DNA of 64,000 bases from Avimuribaculum sp964395975 (GTDB lineage Bacteria; Bacteroidota; Bacteroidia; Bacteroidales; Muribaculaceae): positions 48,938 through 112,937 of the forward strand of contig CAYNBZ010000001.1 in assembly GCA_964395975.1 (NCBI GenBank), given 5' to 3'. Below the pieces are notes generated by a model. It saw nothing but the letters and a program-made list of their open reading frames with translations. It did not search any database and was not told the origin of the DNA. The position numbers and the translations under genes are program-made. Of this stretch, positions 35,874 through 44,902 are shown in pieces (the stretch's first letter is position 1; every line of letters starts with the position of its first letter).

Positions 35874-38372
35874 TTATTCGCTGATAATGTCTATTGTACC
35901 TTTCTTTAGACCTTTGGCTGTAGCTTCAAGGGTTATTTTACCCGGAGTTTCGGTTGATGATACTATCGCTGTCATCATGCCGCTGAATACGTGCATGTGT
36001 GGTGCTTGAAACGATTCAAGTGATGCTGGATCGCCATTGGCACCGGCACGATAGAACCCTGCACCTTTCACCTTAAACGAGATTTCGTTATCGGCAAGAG
36101 GGCATAGGTTGCCATCTTTGTCAACGACTTTTACGGTTACAAATGACAGATCTTTCCCGTCGGCCTTTATTTGTTGACGGTCTGCTTCAAGCACGATGTG
36201 ATGCGGCTTGCCGGCAGTGTGCATTTCTGTTTCGGCAACTGCATTACCATCGTTGTCATAGGCTACTACTTTCACAGTGCCGGGCTCATACTTTGTATCC
36301 ATCCACATGAGGCGGTAACGTTGTTGACGCAAGAAACGGTCAGATCCAACAGTGTCTTCGCTGTTTTCAACCTTTATTGATAGGTCTTTGGTTCGTTTCC
36401 CTTGGCTTTTGCCGTTTATAAATACTTCGGCTGTTGGATAATTGGTATAAACGAATATTGGTGTTACTTCCCCTTCACGGCCTTCCCAGTTCCAATGCGG
36501 TAGTACATGGAGAGTTTCGGCATCCTTGTTCCAATGGCTGCGATATAGATAATATCTGTCTTTTGGCAGTCCTGCAAGGTCAATGATTCCGAAAAGTGAT
36601 GAGTGGCTTGGCCAATCGCTATAATATGGAGTAGGTTCGCCGAGATAGTCAAAGCCCGTCCATACGAACTCTCCTATGCAATAAGGAAGGTCTTCGTGTT
36701 GGATGAAGTCGTCTTCCGGAAGATTTGACCAACTGCAATGTTCAACATCGTAGGATGATGACTGATGGTCGGGATATTTCTGCATCGACTGGCGGACAAC
36801 AGGAAATTTGTAAATTCCACGGGAGCTTACTGTAGAGGCAGTTTCGCTACCGAGTATAATTTCTTGTGGCAGTTTGTCATAGTTTTGTTGATACTTGTGC
36901 GGACGGTAGTTGAATCCTGCCACATCCATGGTAGCCGCTATATTGTTGTTGACAACGGCATCTACATTGTCCATACCTTGTGTTACCGGTCGCGTGGGGT
37001 CTTCACGATGACAAATGTCTTGCAGGAAACGAGACAATTTGCTTCCTAAGTTTCCCGGCCACTGATCGGGAACTTCATTGCCCACACACCACATTACGAT
37101 ACTTGGGTTATTGCGGAACTGATGCAAGAGATTAACCACATCTTTCTCGGCCCATTCATCAAAGAATTTATGGTATCCATTTTCCATTTTCGGCGTTTTC
37201 CATTCATCGAAGGTTTCAGCCATTACCATAAAGCCCATTTCATCACAAGCGCGTACAAGTTCTGGAGCCGGCATATTGTGTGAAGTGCGGATGGCATTAC
37301 AGCCCATGTCTTTCAGTATCCTTAACTGCCGGCGTATTCCTGCGTCATTGACGATTGCTCCCAACGGTCCAAGGTCGTGGTGGTTGCACACGCCTTTGAA
37401 TACGGTGCGTTCGCCATTGAGGTAGAATCCCTTGCCGGGTATAATCTCAATTGTACGGACACCGAATGTGGAGGCATATTCGTCTTTTAAAATATTGCCT
37501 TCATAAATTTTTGATTCTGCCGAATAAAGGGTAGGAGTTTCGGGCGACCATAACGATGGATTGTCGATGATGAAGTCTTGTTCAAAGTTATTACCGTCAT
37601 AGTTAGAGCCTTGTTTTTCAGCCGAAGCAACTATGTTGCCAGATGCATCTTTCAGCTCGGTGACTATGCGGTAGTTGGAAATGCTTTTGCCTTCGGGCAT
37701 TTCTAAATTAGTTGTTAGGTGTACTTTCGCAAACTCGTTGTTTACCTCCGGTGTGGTAAGATGTGTCCCCCATACAGGCACATGGGCATCTTCATTGATA
37801 ATCAGGTGTACGTTGCGGTAAAGGCCGGCACCCGGATACCAACGTGATGATTCAACCTCATTTTCAAGGCGTACTGCCAATGTATTGACACCATCCGACT
37901 TTAAATAAGGGGTAACATCAAAATGAAAAGAATTATATCCGTATGGCCAATACCCGACTTCGTGTCCATTAAGCCATACACGGGCATGGCTCATGGCTCC
38001 GTCGAAGACGAGGGTTGCCCTTTTGCTTGAAGAAAACTCTGGCGTTTCAAATTCAAGGCGATACCAGCCTACACCAATAAATGGCAGACCGCCGGTGCGC
38101 CCCGCATGTTCTATTGCTTCTGTCTGTCCATCTTGTGAGATGGCCATGTTCTGCTTGTCATTGTCAATGCTGAAAGGTCCATATATGGCCCAATCATGCG
38201 GAACCACTACTGACTGCCACTTCGCATCGTCGAAAGTTTCGTTACTGAAGTCTTGCTGATCTTCTCGGGTGAATTTCCACCCTTTCTCGAATGTCCGTTG
38301 AACTCGCACTTGTGCCACAATTCCTTGGGTTACGAATGCAAATAAAACGGCTAATAAACAGAATGTTCGCAT
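35874..38372 (-). CDS. Glycoside hydrolase family 2 beta-galactosidase
   Basis: 832 residues with a signal peptide (about 1-20, cut near IVAQ), so periplasmic or secreted. Domain order: GH2 sugar-binding (about 25-190), immunoglobulin-like (about 190-310), TIM barrel (about 310-600), then a DUF4982-like region and a C-terminal Ig-like domain (about 715-830). The acid/base is E433 in MWCVGNE. The nucleophile is probably E510 in GSETAST, 77 residues on, the same spacing as in LacZ (E461/E537). It is a lone gene without SusC/D partners, so the glycan target is unknown. Convergent with the sulfonation operon. Confidence 0.93.
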   Translation of the reverse strand: MRTFCLLAVLFAFVTQGIVAQVRVQRTFEKGWKFTREDQQDFSNETFDDAKWQSVVVPHDWAIYGPFSIDNDKQNMAISQDGQTEAIEHAGRTGGLPFIGVGWYRLEFETPEFSSSKRATLVFDGAMSHARVWLNGHEVGYWPYGYNSFHFDVTPYLKSDGVNTLAVRLENEVESSRWYPGAGLYRNVHLIINEDAHVPVWGTHLTTPEVNNEFAKVHLTTNLEMPEGKSISNYRIVTELKDASGNIVASAEKQGSNYDGNNFEQDFIIDNPSLWSPETPTLYSAESKIYEGNILKDEYASTFGVRTIEIIPGKGFYLNGERTVFKGVCNHHDLGPLGAIVNDAGIRRQLRILKDMGCNAIRTSHNMPAPELVRACDEMGFMVMAETFDEWKTPKMENGYHKFFDEWAEKDVVNLLHQFRNNPSIVMWCVGNEVPDQWPGNLGSKLSRFLQDICHREDPTRPVTQGMDNVDAVVNNNIAATMDVAGFNYRPHKYQQNYDKLPQEIILGSETASTVSSRGIYKFPVVRQSMQKYPDHQSSSYDVEHCSWSNLPEDDFIQHEDLPYCIGEFVWTGFDYLGEPTPYYSDWPSHSSLFGIIDLAGLPKDRYYLYRSHWNKDAETLHVLPHWNWEGREGEVTPIFVYTNYPTAEVFINGKSQGKRTKDLSIKVENSEDTVGSDRFLRQQRYRLMWMDTKYEPGTVKVVAYDNDGNAVAETEMHTAGKPHHIVLEADRQQIKADGKDLSFVTVKVVDKDGNLCPLADNEISFKVKGAGFYRAGANGDPASLESFQAPHMHVFSGMMTAIVSSTETPGKITLEATAKGLKKGTIDIISE

Positions 38373-38729
38373 AATATATAAATATTTTTAAATGATGTTT
38401 ATAAACTTAGGTAGTTTGATTGATGATGGACAGCATATTGCTTTAATAACATAGATATATTAACAAAAGAGGTAAATATGGCATTATGAAAGCTATTTAA
38501 AAAAAAGATTATCGCCTTTTTCCTAGAGGCTAAAGATACAAAATTTTATTGTAAGACTTATGTTTTTCGCAAATAAATTGATATATGAAAAATAATCAGA
38601 AAGATTGGCATTCCTGTTTATGTATGAAGTCGTTGAGTGTGGGCAAGATGGGAGAGTGGATGTTGTGCAGATTTGACAATTTTGCCAACTGAATGGAATC
38701 CGTTATGTGGTCATCTCTTTAAAAGGATA
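38373..38729. other. Intergenic region upstream of the beta-galactosidase gene
   Basis: 357 bp, strongly AT-rich between 38373 and 38600. I find no TAnnTTTG facing the beta-galactosidase and no tRNA. A frame at 38637-38843 (plus) overlaps queA antisense and is not credible. It contains the 3' flank of queA (minus) and presumably the beta-galactosidase promoter. Confidence 0.5.
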
Positions 38730-39971
38730 TCATTTAAGCAAGAGTGTGGCATCACCGTAACTGAGGAAACGGAAATCATGCCTGAGCGCGTAATCATAAA
38801 TCGTGCGCCAATCGCCATCGACGAACGCAGATACAAGAAGTAGCAGCGTTGATTGCGGTTGGTGGAAATTGGTAATCATTCCATCGATAATGTGGAAACG
38901 GAATCCAGGGGCTATCATGATTTGTGTGCTGCCGATGTAATTGTCGGCATGATGTCGGTCAAGATAATCGATGATGGCTTGTAAGGCAACACGCATATCA
39001 GGTTCGTTGACTGAGTCGATAGTGTATGGCAGCCATTGGCTTATGCATAGTTCTCCCTCTTCGGCATTGGGATTGTTCAATAGCGTAAGTCCTATGTAGT
39101 ATAAGCTTTCGAGGGTACGTACAGATGTTGTGCCTACGGCAATTACCGGATTCTTACCTGCGTTTCTGATAAGGTCGGTAAGCAATGACCGTGGAACTGA
39201 AATAAACTCGGTGTGCATTTGATGGCCGCCAATTGTTTCGGATTTTACAGGTTGAAATGTCCCTGCACCTACATGCAGTGTGAGTTCACGCCGTTGTATC
39301 CCTCTGCGGTCGCACTCGCCAAGTATACTATCGGTGAAGTGCAGACCCGCCGTAGGGGCAGCTACGCTTCCGTCGATGTGTGAGTAAACTGTTTGGTAAT
39401 TCTCATTGTCGCTTGGTTCGGTAGCACGGTTTAGATAGGGAGGTATTGGAATCTCCCCAACGGCACATAGTATTGATGCAAATGTTATATTATCGTTATC
39501 CCATGAAAACTCTACAATGAATGCATTGCCTTGCCTTTCTTTGCGCATTGCGGTGAGTGTTACTTGTTGGGCATCAATATGCAAATCCATGTGCAGGTGG
39601 TCGTTTTTCCATCGTCGAGCATTTCCAATGAAGCAAATCCATGAGCATCCGCTTGTGGATGCAAAGACTTGTGCATAGTCACGTGGGTTATACGGTTCAA
39701 GGCAAAACACTTCGATCCATGCACCGCCATTCGGCTTGCGAAAGCGAAGTCGAGCATTAATCACACGAGTGTTGTTATATATGAGTATTGCACCTTGTGG
39801 CAGCAGTTGAGGAATCTCATAGAAACGGTATTCTCCTTTGATTGCATGTTTGCTGTAACATAGTAGTTTACATTGTTCACGGTCGTCCAATGGGTATTTG
39901 GCAATACGTTCATCTGGAAGCGGATAATTGAAATCCTCTATGCGCAGGTTGCGAATTTCATCGATTGTCAT
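38730..39971 (-). CDS. queA: S-adenosylmethionine:tRNA ribosyltransferase-isomerase
   Basis: Transfers and isomerises ribose from SAM to preQ1-tRNA, giving epoxyqueuosine in GUN-anticodon tRNAs. 413 residues from ATG 39971 (MTIDEIRNLRIEDFNYPLPDERIAKYPL). Signature blocks are ILIYNNTRVINARL, YQTVYSHIDGSVAAPTAGLHFT, HVGAGTFQPVKSETI and the late TNFHQPQSTLLLLVSAF. Longer in-frame starts at 39983 and 40019 exist but approach the tRNA-Cys. It follows tRNA-Cys on the same strand by 83 bp, with no separate -7 box seen. Confidence 0.95.
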   Translation of the reverse strand: MTIDEIRNLRIEDFNYPLPDERIAKYPLDDREQCKLLCYSKHAIKGEYRFYEIPQLLPQGAILIYNNTRVINARLRFRKPNGGAWIEVFCLEPYNPRDYAQVFASTSGCSWICFIGNARRWKNDHLHMDLHIDAQQVTLTAMRKERQGNAFIVEFSWDNDNITFASILCAVGEIPIPPYLNRATEPSDNENYQTVYSHIDGSVAAPTAGLHFTDSILGECDRRGIQRRELTLHVGAGTFQPVKSETIGGHQMHTEFISVPRSLLTDLIRNAGKNPVIAVGTTSVRTLESLYYIGLTLLNNPNAEEGELCISQWLPYTIDSVNEPDMRVALQAIIDYLDRHHADNYIGSTQIMIAPGFRFHIIDGMITNFHQPQSTLLLLVSAFVDGDWRTIYDYALRHDFRFLSYGDATLLLK

Positions 39972-40054
39972 GTTATTCCTTGCCATGGGTTGATACAAAA
40001 ACTCTTGCATTGCACCCACCGTTATGAGAAGGGGAGCGATGCAAGAGCTTGGAG

Positions 40055-40126
40055 AGGTCCCTAGCGGATTCGAACCGCTGTAGACGGTTTTGCAGACCGT
40101 TGACTAAACCACTCATCCAAGGAACC
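40055..40126 (-). tRNA. tRNA-Cys (anticodon GCA)
   Basis: Minus strand: GGTTCCT (5') pairs with AGGGACC (3') with one G-U pair; discriminator U. The anticodon arm ACGGT-CTGCAAA-ACCGT gives GCA. The T loop is TTCGAAT. CCA is not encoded. Confidence 0.94.
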
Positions 40127-40145
40127 GATTGATTTTTTAGTGTTG

Positions 40146-40177
40146 CAAAGATAGGACAAATTCTGCACATACGCAAT
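40146..40177 (-). promoter_or_regulatory. Promoter of tRNA-Cys (and probably queA)
   Basis: Minus strand: ATTG at 40177-40174, 20 bases, TATCTTTG at 40153-40146, 19 bases before the tRNA 5' end. Confidence 0.65.
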
Positions 40178-40414
40178 ATCTGCTTCAATTTTGTGAATTT
40201 TTGAGATTTAAATCATCAAAATAGGTTGAGGGTATTGGCGGCAGAATAGATAAAAATACAACTCAAATAAAAATCAAATGCTTTTTTAACTCATGCTTGC
40301 ACAATGCCTTAAAGTTCAATTGCGAAGATAACGCAACAAATTATGGTGGGAAGTTTGTCAGCTTTGGCTATTATAACCTCCATGTCGTTCTTTTTGTCGG
40401 CCTTGTATGGCAGG

Positions 40415-41230
40415 TTACCATGAGCCGCCAGCACCACCTCCGCCAAAACTGCCGCCTCCGAAACCACCAAAGCCTCCGTTTCCAAATCTGCCACCCGAGG
40501 AACCTCTTCTACCGATACCACCAATTGGGAAACCGAAGAAAATACCACCTGGTCCGAATGTGCCGCTGCCACCAGAGTGGCCGTGGCTATTGTCATTACC
40601 ACCGGATTTACGTGTCAACAATACGACAATAAAGAACAGTAGCATTCCAAATAATATGACTATGAGTCCGGTGGTAAGGCCTCCGTCGTTGTCTTTATAT
40701 CGTTCTTTGCTATATTCCCCGGCTACGATGGGACATACAATTTTCACTGCTGCTGCAATGCCACTGAAATAGTCATTTTGCTTGAAGTGTGGTATCATTT
40801 CGCGTTCCACTATCATCTTGCACATGGCATCGGGCAATGCTCCCTCAAGGCCGTAACCTGTTGCAATGAACGCTTGTCCGCGTGATATAGTGGTTTTGGG
40901 TTTGACAAGGATGACTACGCCATTGTTGTCATTGGCGTTACCCACTCCCCACTGCTCGCCTATCTCATAGGCCATTTCGGCTGGCTCAAGACCTCCAAGG
41001 TCTGCTATTGTTACGATGACCACTTGGTTGCTTGTCCTGCGGTCAAATCGGGTGAGTGAGTCTTCAAGAAATTTTATCTGTTGGGTCGACAGTACTCCTG
41101 CAAGGTCGTTGACAAGGCGTGGCGGGTTGGGGCGCTGCGGTACTTGTGCCATTGCTGTCACAGTCACACATAGCATTATGCTTAATATGATGAAAGCAGC
41201 TTTAATTTTCGTTATAAGAAATTTCATCAC
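40415..41230 (-). CDS. TPM-domain protein with membrane anchor and Gly-rich tail
   Basis: 271 residues: signal peptide (about 1-29), a periplasmic TPM domain (about 35-180, from LVNDLAGVLSTQQIKFLEDSL), one membrane helix (about 189-208) and a glycine/serine-rich cytoplasmic tail ending in repeated GGFGG-type units. This is the YgcG architecture. TPM proteins are linked to membrane or photosystem maintenance, without a settled biochemical role here. Its start overlaps the upstream TPM gene by 29 bp, so translation is coupled. It belongs to a lemA-TPM-TPM operon. Confidence 0.88.
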   Translation of the reverse strand: MMKFLITKIKAAFIILSIMLCVTVTAMAQVPQRPNPPRLVNDLAGVLSTQQIKFLEDSLTRFDRRTSNQVVIVTIADLGGLEPAEMAYEIGEQWGVGNANDNNGVVILVKPKTTISRGQAFIATGYGLEGALPDAMCKMIVEREMIPHFKQNDYFSGIAAAVKIVCPIVAGEYSKERYKDNDGGLTTGLIVILFGMLLFFIVVLLTRKSGGNDNSHGHSGGSGTFGPGGIFFGFPIGGIGRRGSSGGRFGNGGFGGFGGGSFGGGGAGGSW

Positions 41231-41645
41231 TTTGCTCGTTTATGTCATCTTCGGTCCAAGGGAAAAATGCAGATAGGTTGTTGCCAATCTGTTCTATCAC
41301 TTTGCATAGTCCACCAACGGGATCGTTATGTCGTAGGTGGTTTCTGAGAATTTCTTTCTCTTCGTTCCAAAAATCGTTGCCCACTCGTTCGGTTATACCT
41401 TTATCGCCAATAATGGCAAACATATGAGAATTGTAAGCCACATACACCAACACCGCATTTCGCTGCCGTGTTTCGTACATCTTCAGTTCATTGAATACTT
41501 CCACGGCTCGCCTATAAGGGGCGCCAGACTTACAGTGAGGCTCGATGTGGACGCGAATCTCTCCCGAAGTACATTTCTCAGCTGCACTTATAGCTTTCAC
41601 CACTTTTGTTTGCCCGTCTTTTGGGATAAAGTCCTTAAGAGACAT
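41202..41645 (-). CDS. TPM-domain protein, soluble form
   Basis: 147 residues forming little more than a TPM domain: IRVHIEPHCKSGAPYRRAVEVF followed by RNAVLVYVAYNSHMFAIIGDKGI. There is no signal peptide, so it probably faces the cytoplasm, in contrast to its exported neighbour. It sits 29 bp after lemA and overlaps the downstream TPM gene. The pairing of one short and one membrane TPM protein with LemA is common in Bacteroidota. Confidence 0.85.
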   Translation of the reverse strand: MSLKDFIPKDGQTKVVKAISAAEKCTSGEIRVHIEPHCKSGAPYRRAVEVFNELKMYETRQRNAVLVYVAYNSHMFAIIGDKGITERVGNDFWNEEKEILRNHLRHNDPVGGLCKVIEQIGNNLSAFFPWTEDDINEQSDEISYNEN

Positions 41646-41674
41646 AATTTTAAAATTGTGCTTTTGGTCGTTTG

Positions 41675-42268
41675 TCAGAATTCCACTACAGGAACCTTTT
41701 CGGCACTATCGGTTGCTTCGAAGTAAGGTTTCGAGTCAAATCCAAAAATCATAGCCGCAATGTTGCCTGGAAACTTGCGTACCGACACGTTGTATTCTCT
41801 CACTGTGTCGTTGAATTTTTTGCGCTCAACAGCGATGCGATTTTCTGTCCCCTCAAGCTGGGCTTGCAATTGCAGAAAGTTTTCGTTGGCTTTAAGGTCC
41901 GGGTAGTTTTCCGACACAGCAAGTAATCGTCCTATTGCGGCACCGAGTTCTCCTTGAGCATCTTGAAACTTGTGCAGCGAAGCCGCATCGAGGTTGTCTG
42001 GGGCCACAGTGATTTGTGTAGCCTTTGCTCGTGCATTTATTACATTCTCAAGCGTTTCCTGTTCGTGTGTGGCATATCCTTTCACAGTGGCCACAAGATT
42101 GGGTATTAGGTCGGCCCTGCGTTGATACACATTTTCTACTTGCGACCAAGCATTGGTTACACCTTCTTCTTTCTCAATGAACGAATTGCGAGTTCCCACA
42201 GCCCATAAGCCGATGACGACCACGATGACTACCAATACGATAGCAGTAATTAAGCATCCTTTCTTCAT
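41675..42268 (-). CDS. lemA: LemA family protein
   Basis: 197 residues: N-terminal membrane helix (about 5-23, LITAIVLVVIVVVIGLWAVG), then the LemA four-helix domain with NAWSQVENVYQRRADLIPNLVATVKGYA and the late FNDTVREYNVSVRKFPGNIAAMIFGF segment, both diagnostic. The function is uncertain; LemA homologues are envelope proteins often encoded with TPM proteins. First gene of the operon, with a consensus promoter at 42354-42385. Confidence 0.93.
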   Translation of the reverse strand: MKKGCLITAIVLVVIVVVIGLWAVGTRNSFIEKEEGVTNAWSQVENVYQRRADLIPNLVATVKGYATHEQETLENVINARAKATQITVAPDNLDAASLHKFQDAQGELGAAIGRLLAVSENYPDLKANENFLQLQAQLEGTENRIAVERKKFNDTVREYNVSVRKFPGNIAAMIFGFDSKPYFEATDSAEKVPVVEF

Positions 42269-42353
42269 ATTTTCGAGATATTCTATAAATGTTTAGCAAT
42301 TGATTCCAGCAAATATCATGCCTTAATCAGATGGCAGCTTTGCTTAATATTTT

Positions 42354-42385
42354 TCAAAAATAGCCCTGTACACCGAATTTTGCAA
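42354..42385 (-). promoter_or_regulatory. lemA operon promoter
   Basis: Minus strand: TTTG (42385-42382), 20 bases, TATTTTTG (42361-42354), about 85 bases before the lemA ATG. Confidence 0.75.
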
Positions 42386-42481
42386 ATGCCGATGAATGGT
42401 TTTTCACGATAGCCTGAAATATGCGTTTGGGGAACCTCGTGTCCGGATGGAGGGTGAATGTGAAATCTCGGAACAGTTTCT

Positions 42482-42489
42482 TATTTTTG
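42482..42489 (+). promoter_or_regulatory. -7 element of the amidotransferase gene
   Basis: TATTTTTG, 20 bases before ATG 42510. It decides the start: longer in-frame ATGs upstream (from 42396) precede the promoter. Confidence 0.55.
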
Positions 42490-42509
42490 TAGATGAAACC
42501 AAGAATTGT

Positions 42510-43214
42510 ATGACGAAAAAGATAAACATATTGCTTTGTGACAAATTTACTGGTTTGTTGCCCGATTACATACCATCGTATGTGTGGATGTTCACAAGGC
42601 TTTTCGATGCCATGGGGTGCGGTGTGACCTATGCCGTTTATCCAGTTATGGAAGATTGTTTGCCGAGGAGTATCAATCAAGGTGAGATATATCTGATAAC
42701 GGGGTGTAATCTCAGCGCATACGATGATGTGACATGGATAAAGAATTTACTCGACTGGATAATGAATGCCTGTTCGGCAAATGCCTTGATTGTGGGAATA
42801 TGCTTTGGTCATCAAGCCATAGCTCAGGCATTGGGAGGCAAGGTGGAACAGGCAACTGTGGGATGGGGCATTGGTATCAGGGAGTCGAATGTCGTGGATG
42901 AGGCGGCATTGGCATATTTTCCCGATGGTCGTATGCGGCTGCTCTATAATCATCACGACCAAGTTACACGGCTGCCAAATGGTGCGGTATTGACTGCCAC
43001 GAGCAACTTCTGCCCGATAGAAAGTTTTCGTATGGGCAAAAATGTCCTTGCCTTTCAGGGTCATCCCGAGTATATACCGAAATATGAAGAACATTTATTA
43101 AATAATTTTGCGGATGAAGAACCGATTGCTGTAAAAGAAACTGCGTTGCAATCACTATCGTCAATGCAGCATCAAGGTTCGGTTGTAGCACGTTGGATTC
43201 TCGACATGGCATGA
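42510..43214 (+). CDS. Class I glutamine amidotransferase (GMP-synthase-like)
   Basis: 234 residues from ATG 42510 (MTKKINILLCDKF). The catalytic triad is C98 in GICFGHQAIAQALGG and H185/E187 in FQGHPEY. Stand-alone GATase1 proteins of this size release ammonia from glutamine for an unknown partner or hydrolyse gamma-glutamyl compounds. No synthetase partner is adjacent, so no specific function is assigned. It is monocistronic, divergent from the lemA operon. Confidence 0.88.
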   Translation: MTKKINILLCDKFTGLLPDYIPSYVWMFTRLFDAMGCGVTYAVYPVMEDCLPRSINQGEIYLITGCNLSAYDDVTWIKNLLDWIMNACSANALIVGICFGHQAIAQALGGKVEQATVGWGIGIRESNVVDEAALAYFPDGRMRLLYNHHDQVTRLPNGAVLTATSNFCPIESFRMGKNVLAFQGHPEYIPKYEEHLLNNFADEEPIAVKETALQSLSSMQHQGSVVARWILDMA

Positions 43215-43285
43215 ATATCCCCATATGGACTATTTATGCGTAATAAAAGACTACTTTTTATCCATTAAAAGTATGTCTGAATGCG

Positions 43286-43293
43286 TAATTTTG
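43286..43293 (+). promoter_or_regulatory. -7 element of the DUF3943 gene
   Basis: TAATTTTG, 29 bases before ATG 43322. Confidence 0.5.
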
Positions 43294-43321
43294 CATTCCA
43301 CTACTATCTACTCTGCTTTTT

Positions 43322-44815
43322 ATGAGCGGCATATTGAGAATTATAACCATCACGGTCATTATGATGGTGAGTGTAGCTGTGTCAGCATATTGCCAGATGC
43401 CGATAAGATTTTCGGTTGTACCGCCTGTTGCCCCTGACTCTGCCGACTTGGCATACTATGGCCGACGGCACACTCTTAAAGCGGCTGCTACTGTTATAGG
43501 ACTAAACATTACAGTCTGGGCATTTGACAGATATATTCAGAAAGGAGATTTTGCTTACATCTCTTGGAATTCGGTAAAAGAAAATTTCAGGCATGGCTTT
43601 ATCTGGGATAACGACCGTATGGGGACAAATATGTTTCTTCACCCCTATCATGGACACTTGTATTATAATGCGGCTCGTGCCAATGGATTCAATTATTGGC
43701 GTTCGGGTCTGTTTGCTTTTGGTGGAAGTGCCATGTGGGAATTGTTTATGGAAAACGAGTACCCGTCAACCAACGACATAATAGCTACACCTATAGGAGG
43801 AATAATTTTGGGTGAAGTCGCCTATAGGGCATCAGACATCATACTTGACGACCGTGCTACAGGATGGGAACGTGTGGGACGAGAAGTAAGTGCAGCCATC
43901 GCATCGCCAATGCGTGGGCTTGTACGCATTATCAACGGCGATGCATGGCTACGTCGGTCCACTTCAGGTCGGCAATTCGGTATTCCTAATGTGGCTGTTG
44001 AATTTTCGGCCGGTATCCGTATGCTTGAGTTCCGTGATGAAATATTTGATAAGGGTTCCGGCTTTTCATATCAATTAGCAATAGAATATGGCGAGCGCTT
44101 TGAGGTAAAAGACTCACGGCCTTTCGACTTCTTTTCACTGCGTGTCAGTTCTGCCATTCAGGCATCACAGCCGTTGTTAAGCCAGTTGAACATAATGGGT
44201 AGGCTGTTGGGACGCGAAGTAATAGACAAGCACGGGCGATATATGAGCGTGGGAATGTATCAGTATTTCGACTATTATGACTCCGATACAATATCTGACG
44301 TGTCGGCCAAAACTCCTTATAAGCTCGGTATTCCGGCAAGTGTCGGTGTCGGTGCAATGTACCGCGACGGCCACCGGTCCAACTTTGTTTTCGACTGTTA
44401 TGCACATTGCAATTCTGTCATACTTGGAGCCGTTCTGTCCGACCATTATTATCTCGATGAGCGCAATTACAACCTTGCGAGTGGATTTTCGATTAAAACG
44501 GGCATCAATATGGCTTTTCGCAACGGTTTACTTTCGTTAAGTGCATCGAATGATTTTTATGGGTTATATACGTGGAAAGGTTATCCTTCTGGAATTGATT
44601 GGGGCACGGTCAACTATAAAACATTAAATGCGCAGGGGGACAAATCATCGGCATATTTCAACGTGGCAGAATTGAGAGCCGATTTGCGCATTTGGAAAAA
44701 ACTTTACCTGACAGCAGTCGTGACGCATTATCTGCGTATGACCCACTATCGTGATTATGAGAATGTGCGTTCTTCTACTAGTGCCACACAACTGATGCTG
44801 TCTTATAAATTATAA
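43322..44815 (+). CDS. DUF3943 domain protein
   Basis: 497 residues with a signal peptide (about 1-25, ending SAYCQ). The first half carries a DUF3943-like core (ENFRHGFIWDNDRMGTNMFLHPYHGHLYYNAARANGF and nearby), with several small-residue hydrophobic stretches. The second half alternates aromatic strands to the C terminus (TQLMLSYKL), suggesting a beta-barrel. Probably an outer-membrane protein of unknown role. It has its own promoter and a strong terminator that begins inside the stop codon. Confidence 0.83.
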   Translation: MSGILRIITITVIMMVSVAVSAYCQMPIRFSVVPPVAPDSADLAYYGRRHTLKAAATVIGLNITVWAFDRYIQKGDFAYISWNSVKENFRHGFIWDNDRMGTNMFLHPYHGHLYYNAARANGFNYWRSGLFAFGGSAMWELFMENEYPSTNDIIATPIGGIILGEVAYRASDIILDDRATGWERVGREVSAAIASPMRGLVRIINGDAWLRRSTSGRQFGIPNVAVEFSAGIRMLEFRDEIFDKGSGFSYQLAIEYGERFEVKDSRPFDFFSLRVSSAIQASQPLLSQLNIMGRLLGREVIDKHGRYMSVGMYQYFDYYDSDTISDVSAKTPYKLGIPASVGVGAMYRDGHRSNFVFDCYAHCNSVILGAVLSDHYYLDERNYNLASGFSIKTGINMAFRNGLLSLSASNDFYGLYTWKGYPSGIDWGTVNYKTLNAQGDKSSAYFNVAELRADLRIWKKLYLTAVVTHYLRMTHYRDYENVRSSTSATQLMLSYKL

Positions 44816-44850
44816 ATGTTGGCTTTTGCTCTGCAAAAGCCAACATTTTG
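44814..44850 (+). terminator. Strong terminator after the DUF3943 gene
   Basis: A perfect 16-bp stem: AAATGTTGGCTTTTGC (44814-44829) with GCAAAAGCCAACATTT (44833-44848), 3-nt loop. The left arm starts within the stop codon. Confidence 0.88.
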
Positions 44851-44876
44851 TATGCCGCTTTTTGTAGGGATTTTAC

Positions 44877-44884
44877 TACTTTTG
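44877..44884 (+). promoter_or_regulatory. -7 element of the Fe-S protein gene
   Basis: TACTTTTG, 19 bases before ATG 44903. This leaves a very short leader; the preceding terminator isolates the unit. Confidence 0.5.
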
Positions 44885-44902
44885 TAAAGTAAGAATGTGG
44901 GA

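Noticed and set aside
38637..38843. 68-codon frame in the gap before queA
   Set aside because: About half overlaps queA antisense; no promoter or motif.
40309..40602. Minus-strand frame overlapping the Gly-rich tail of the TPM protein
   Set aside because: It is a frame-shifted reading of the GGx repeats, giving Val/Ala/Ser runs; the TPM protein in the other frame has a full domain and signal peptide.
40407..40772. Proline-rich plus-strand frame
   Set aside because: Complement of glycine codons (GGN read as CCN) in the TPM tail; an artefact of composition.
42396..42509. N-terminal extension of the amidotransferase to ATG 42396
   Set aside because: The extension lies upstream of a good -7 box at 42482-42489 and lacks family similarity; ATG 42510 gives the normal GATase start.
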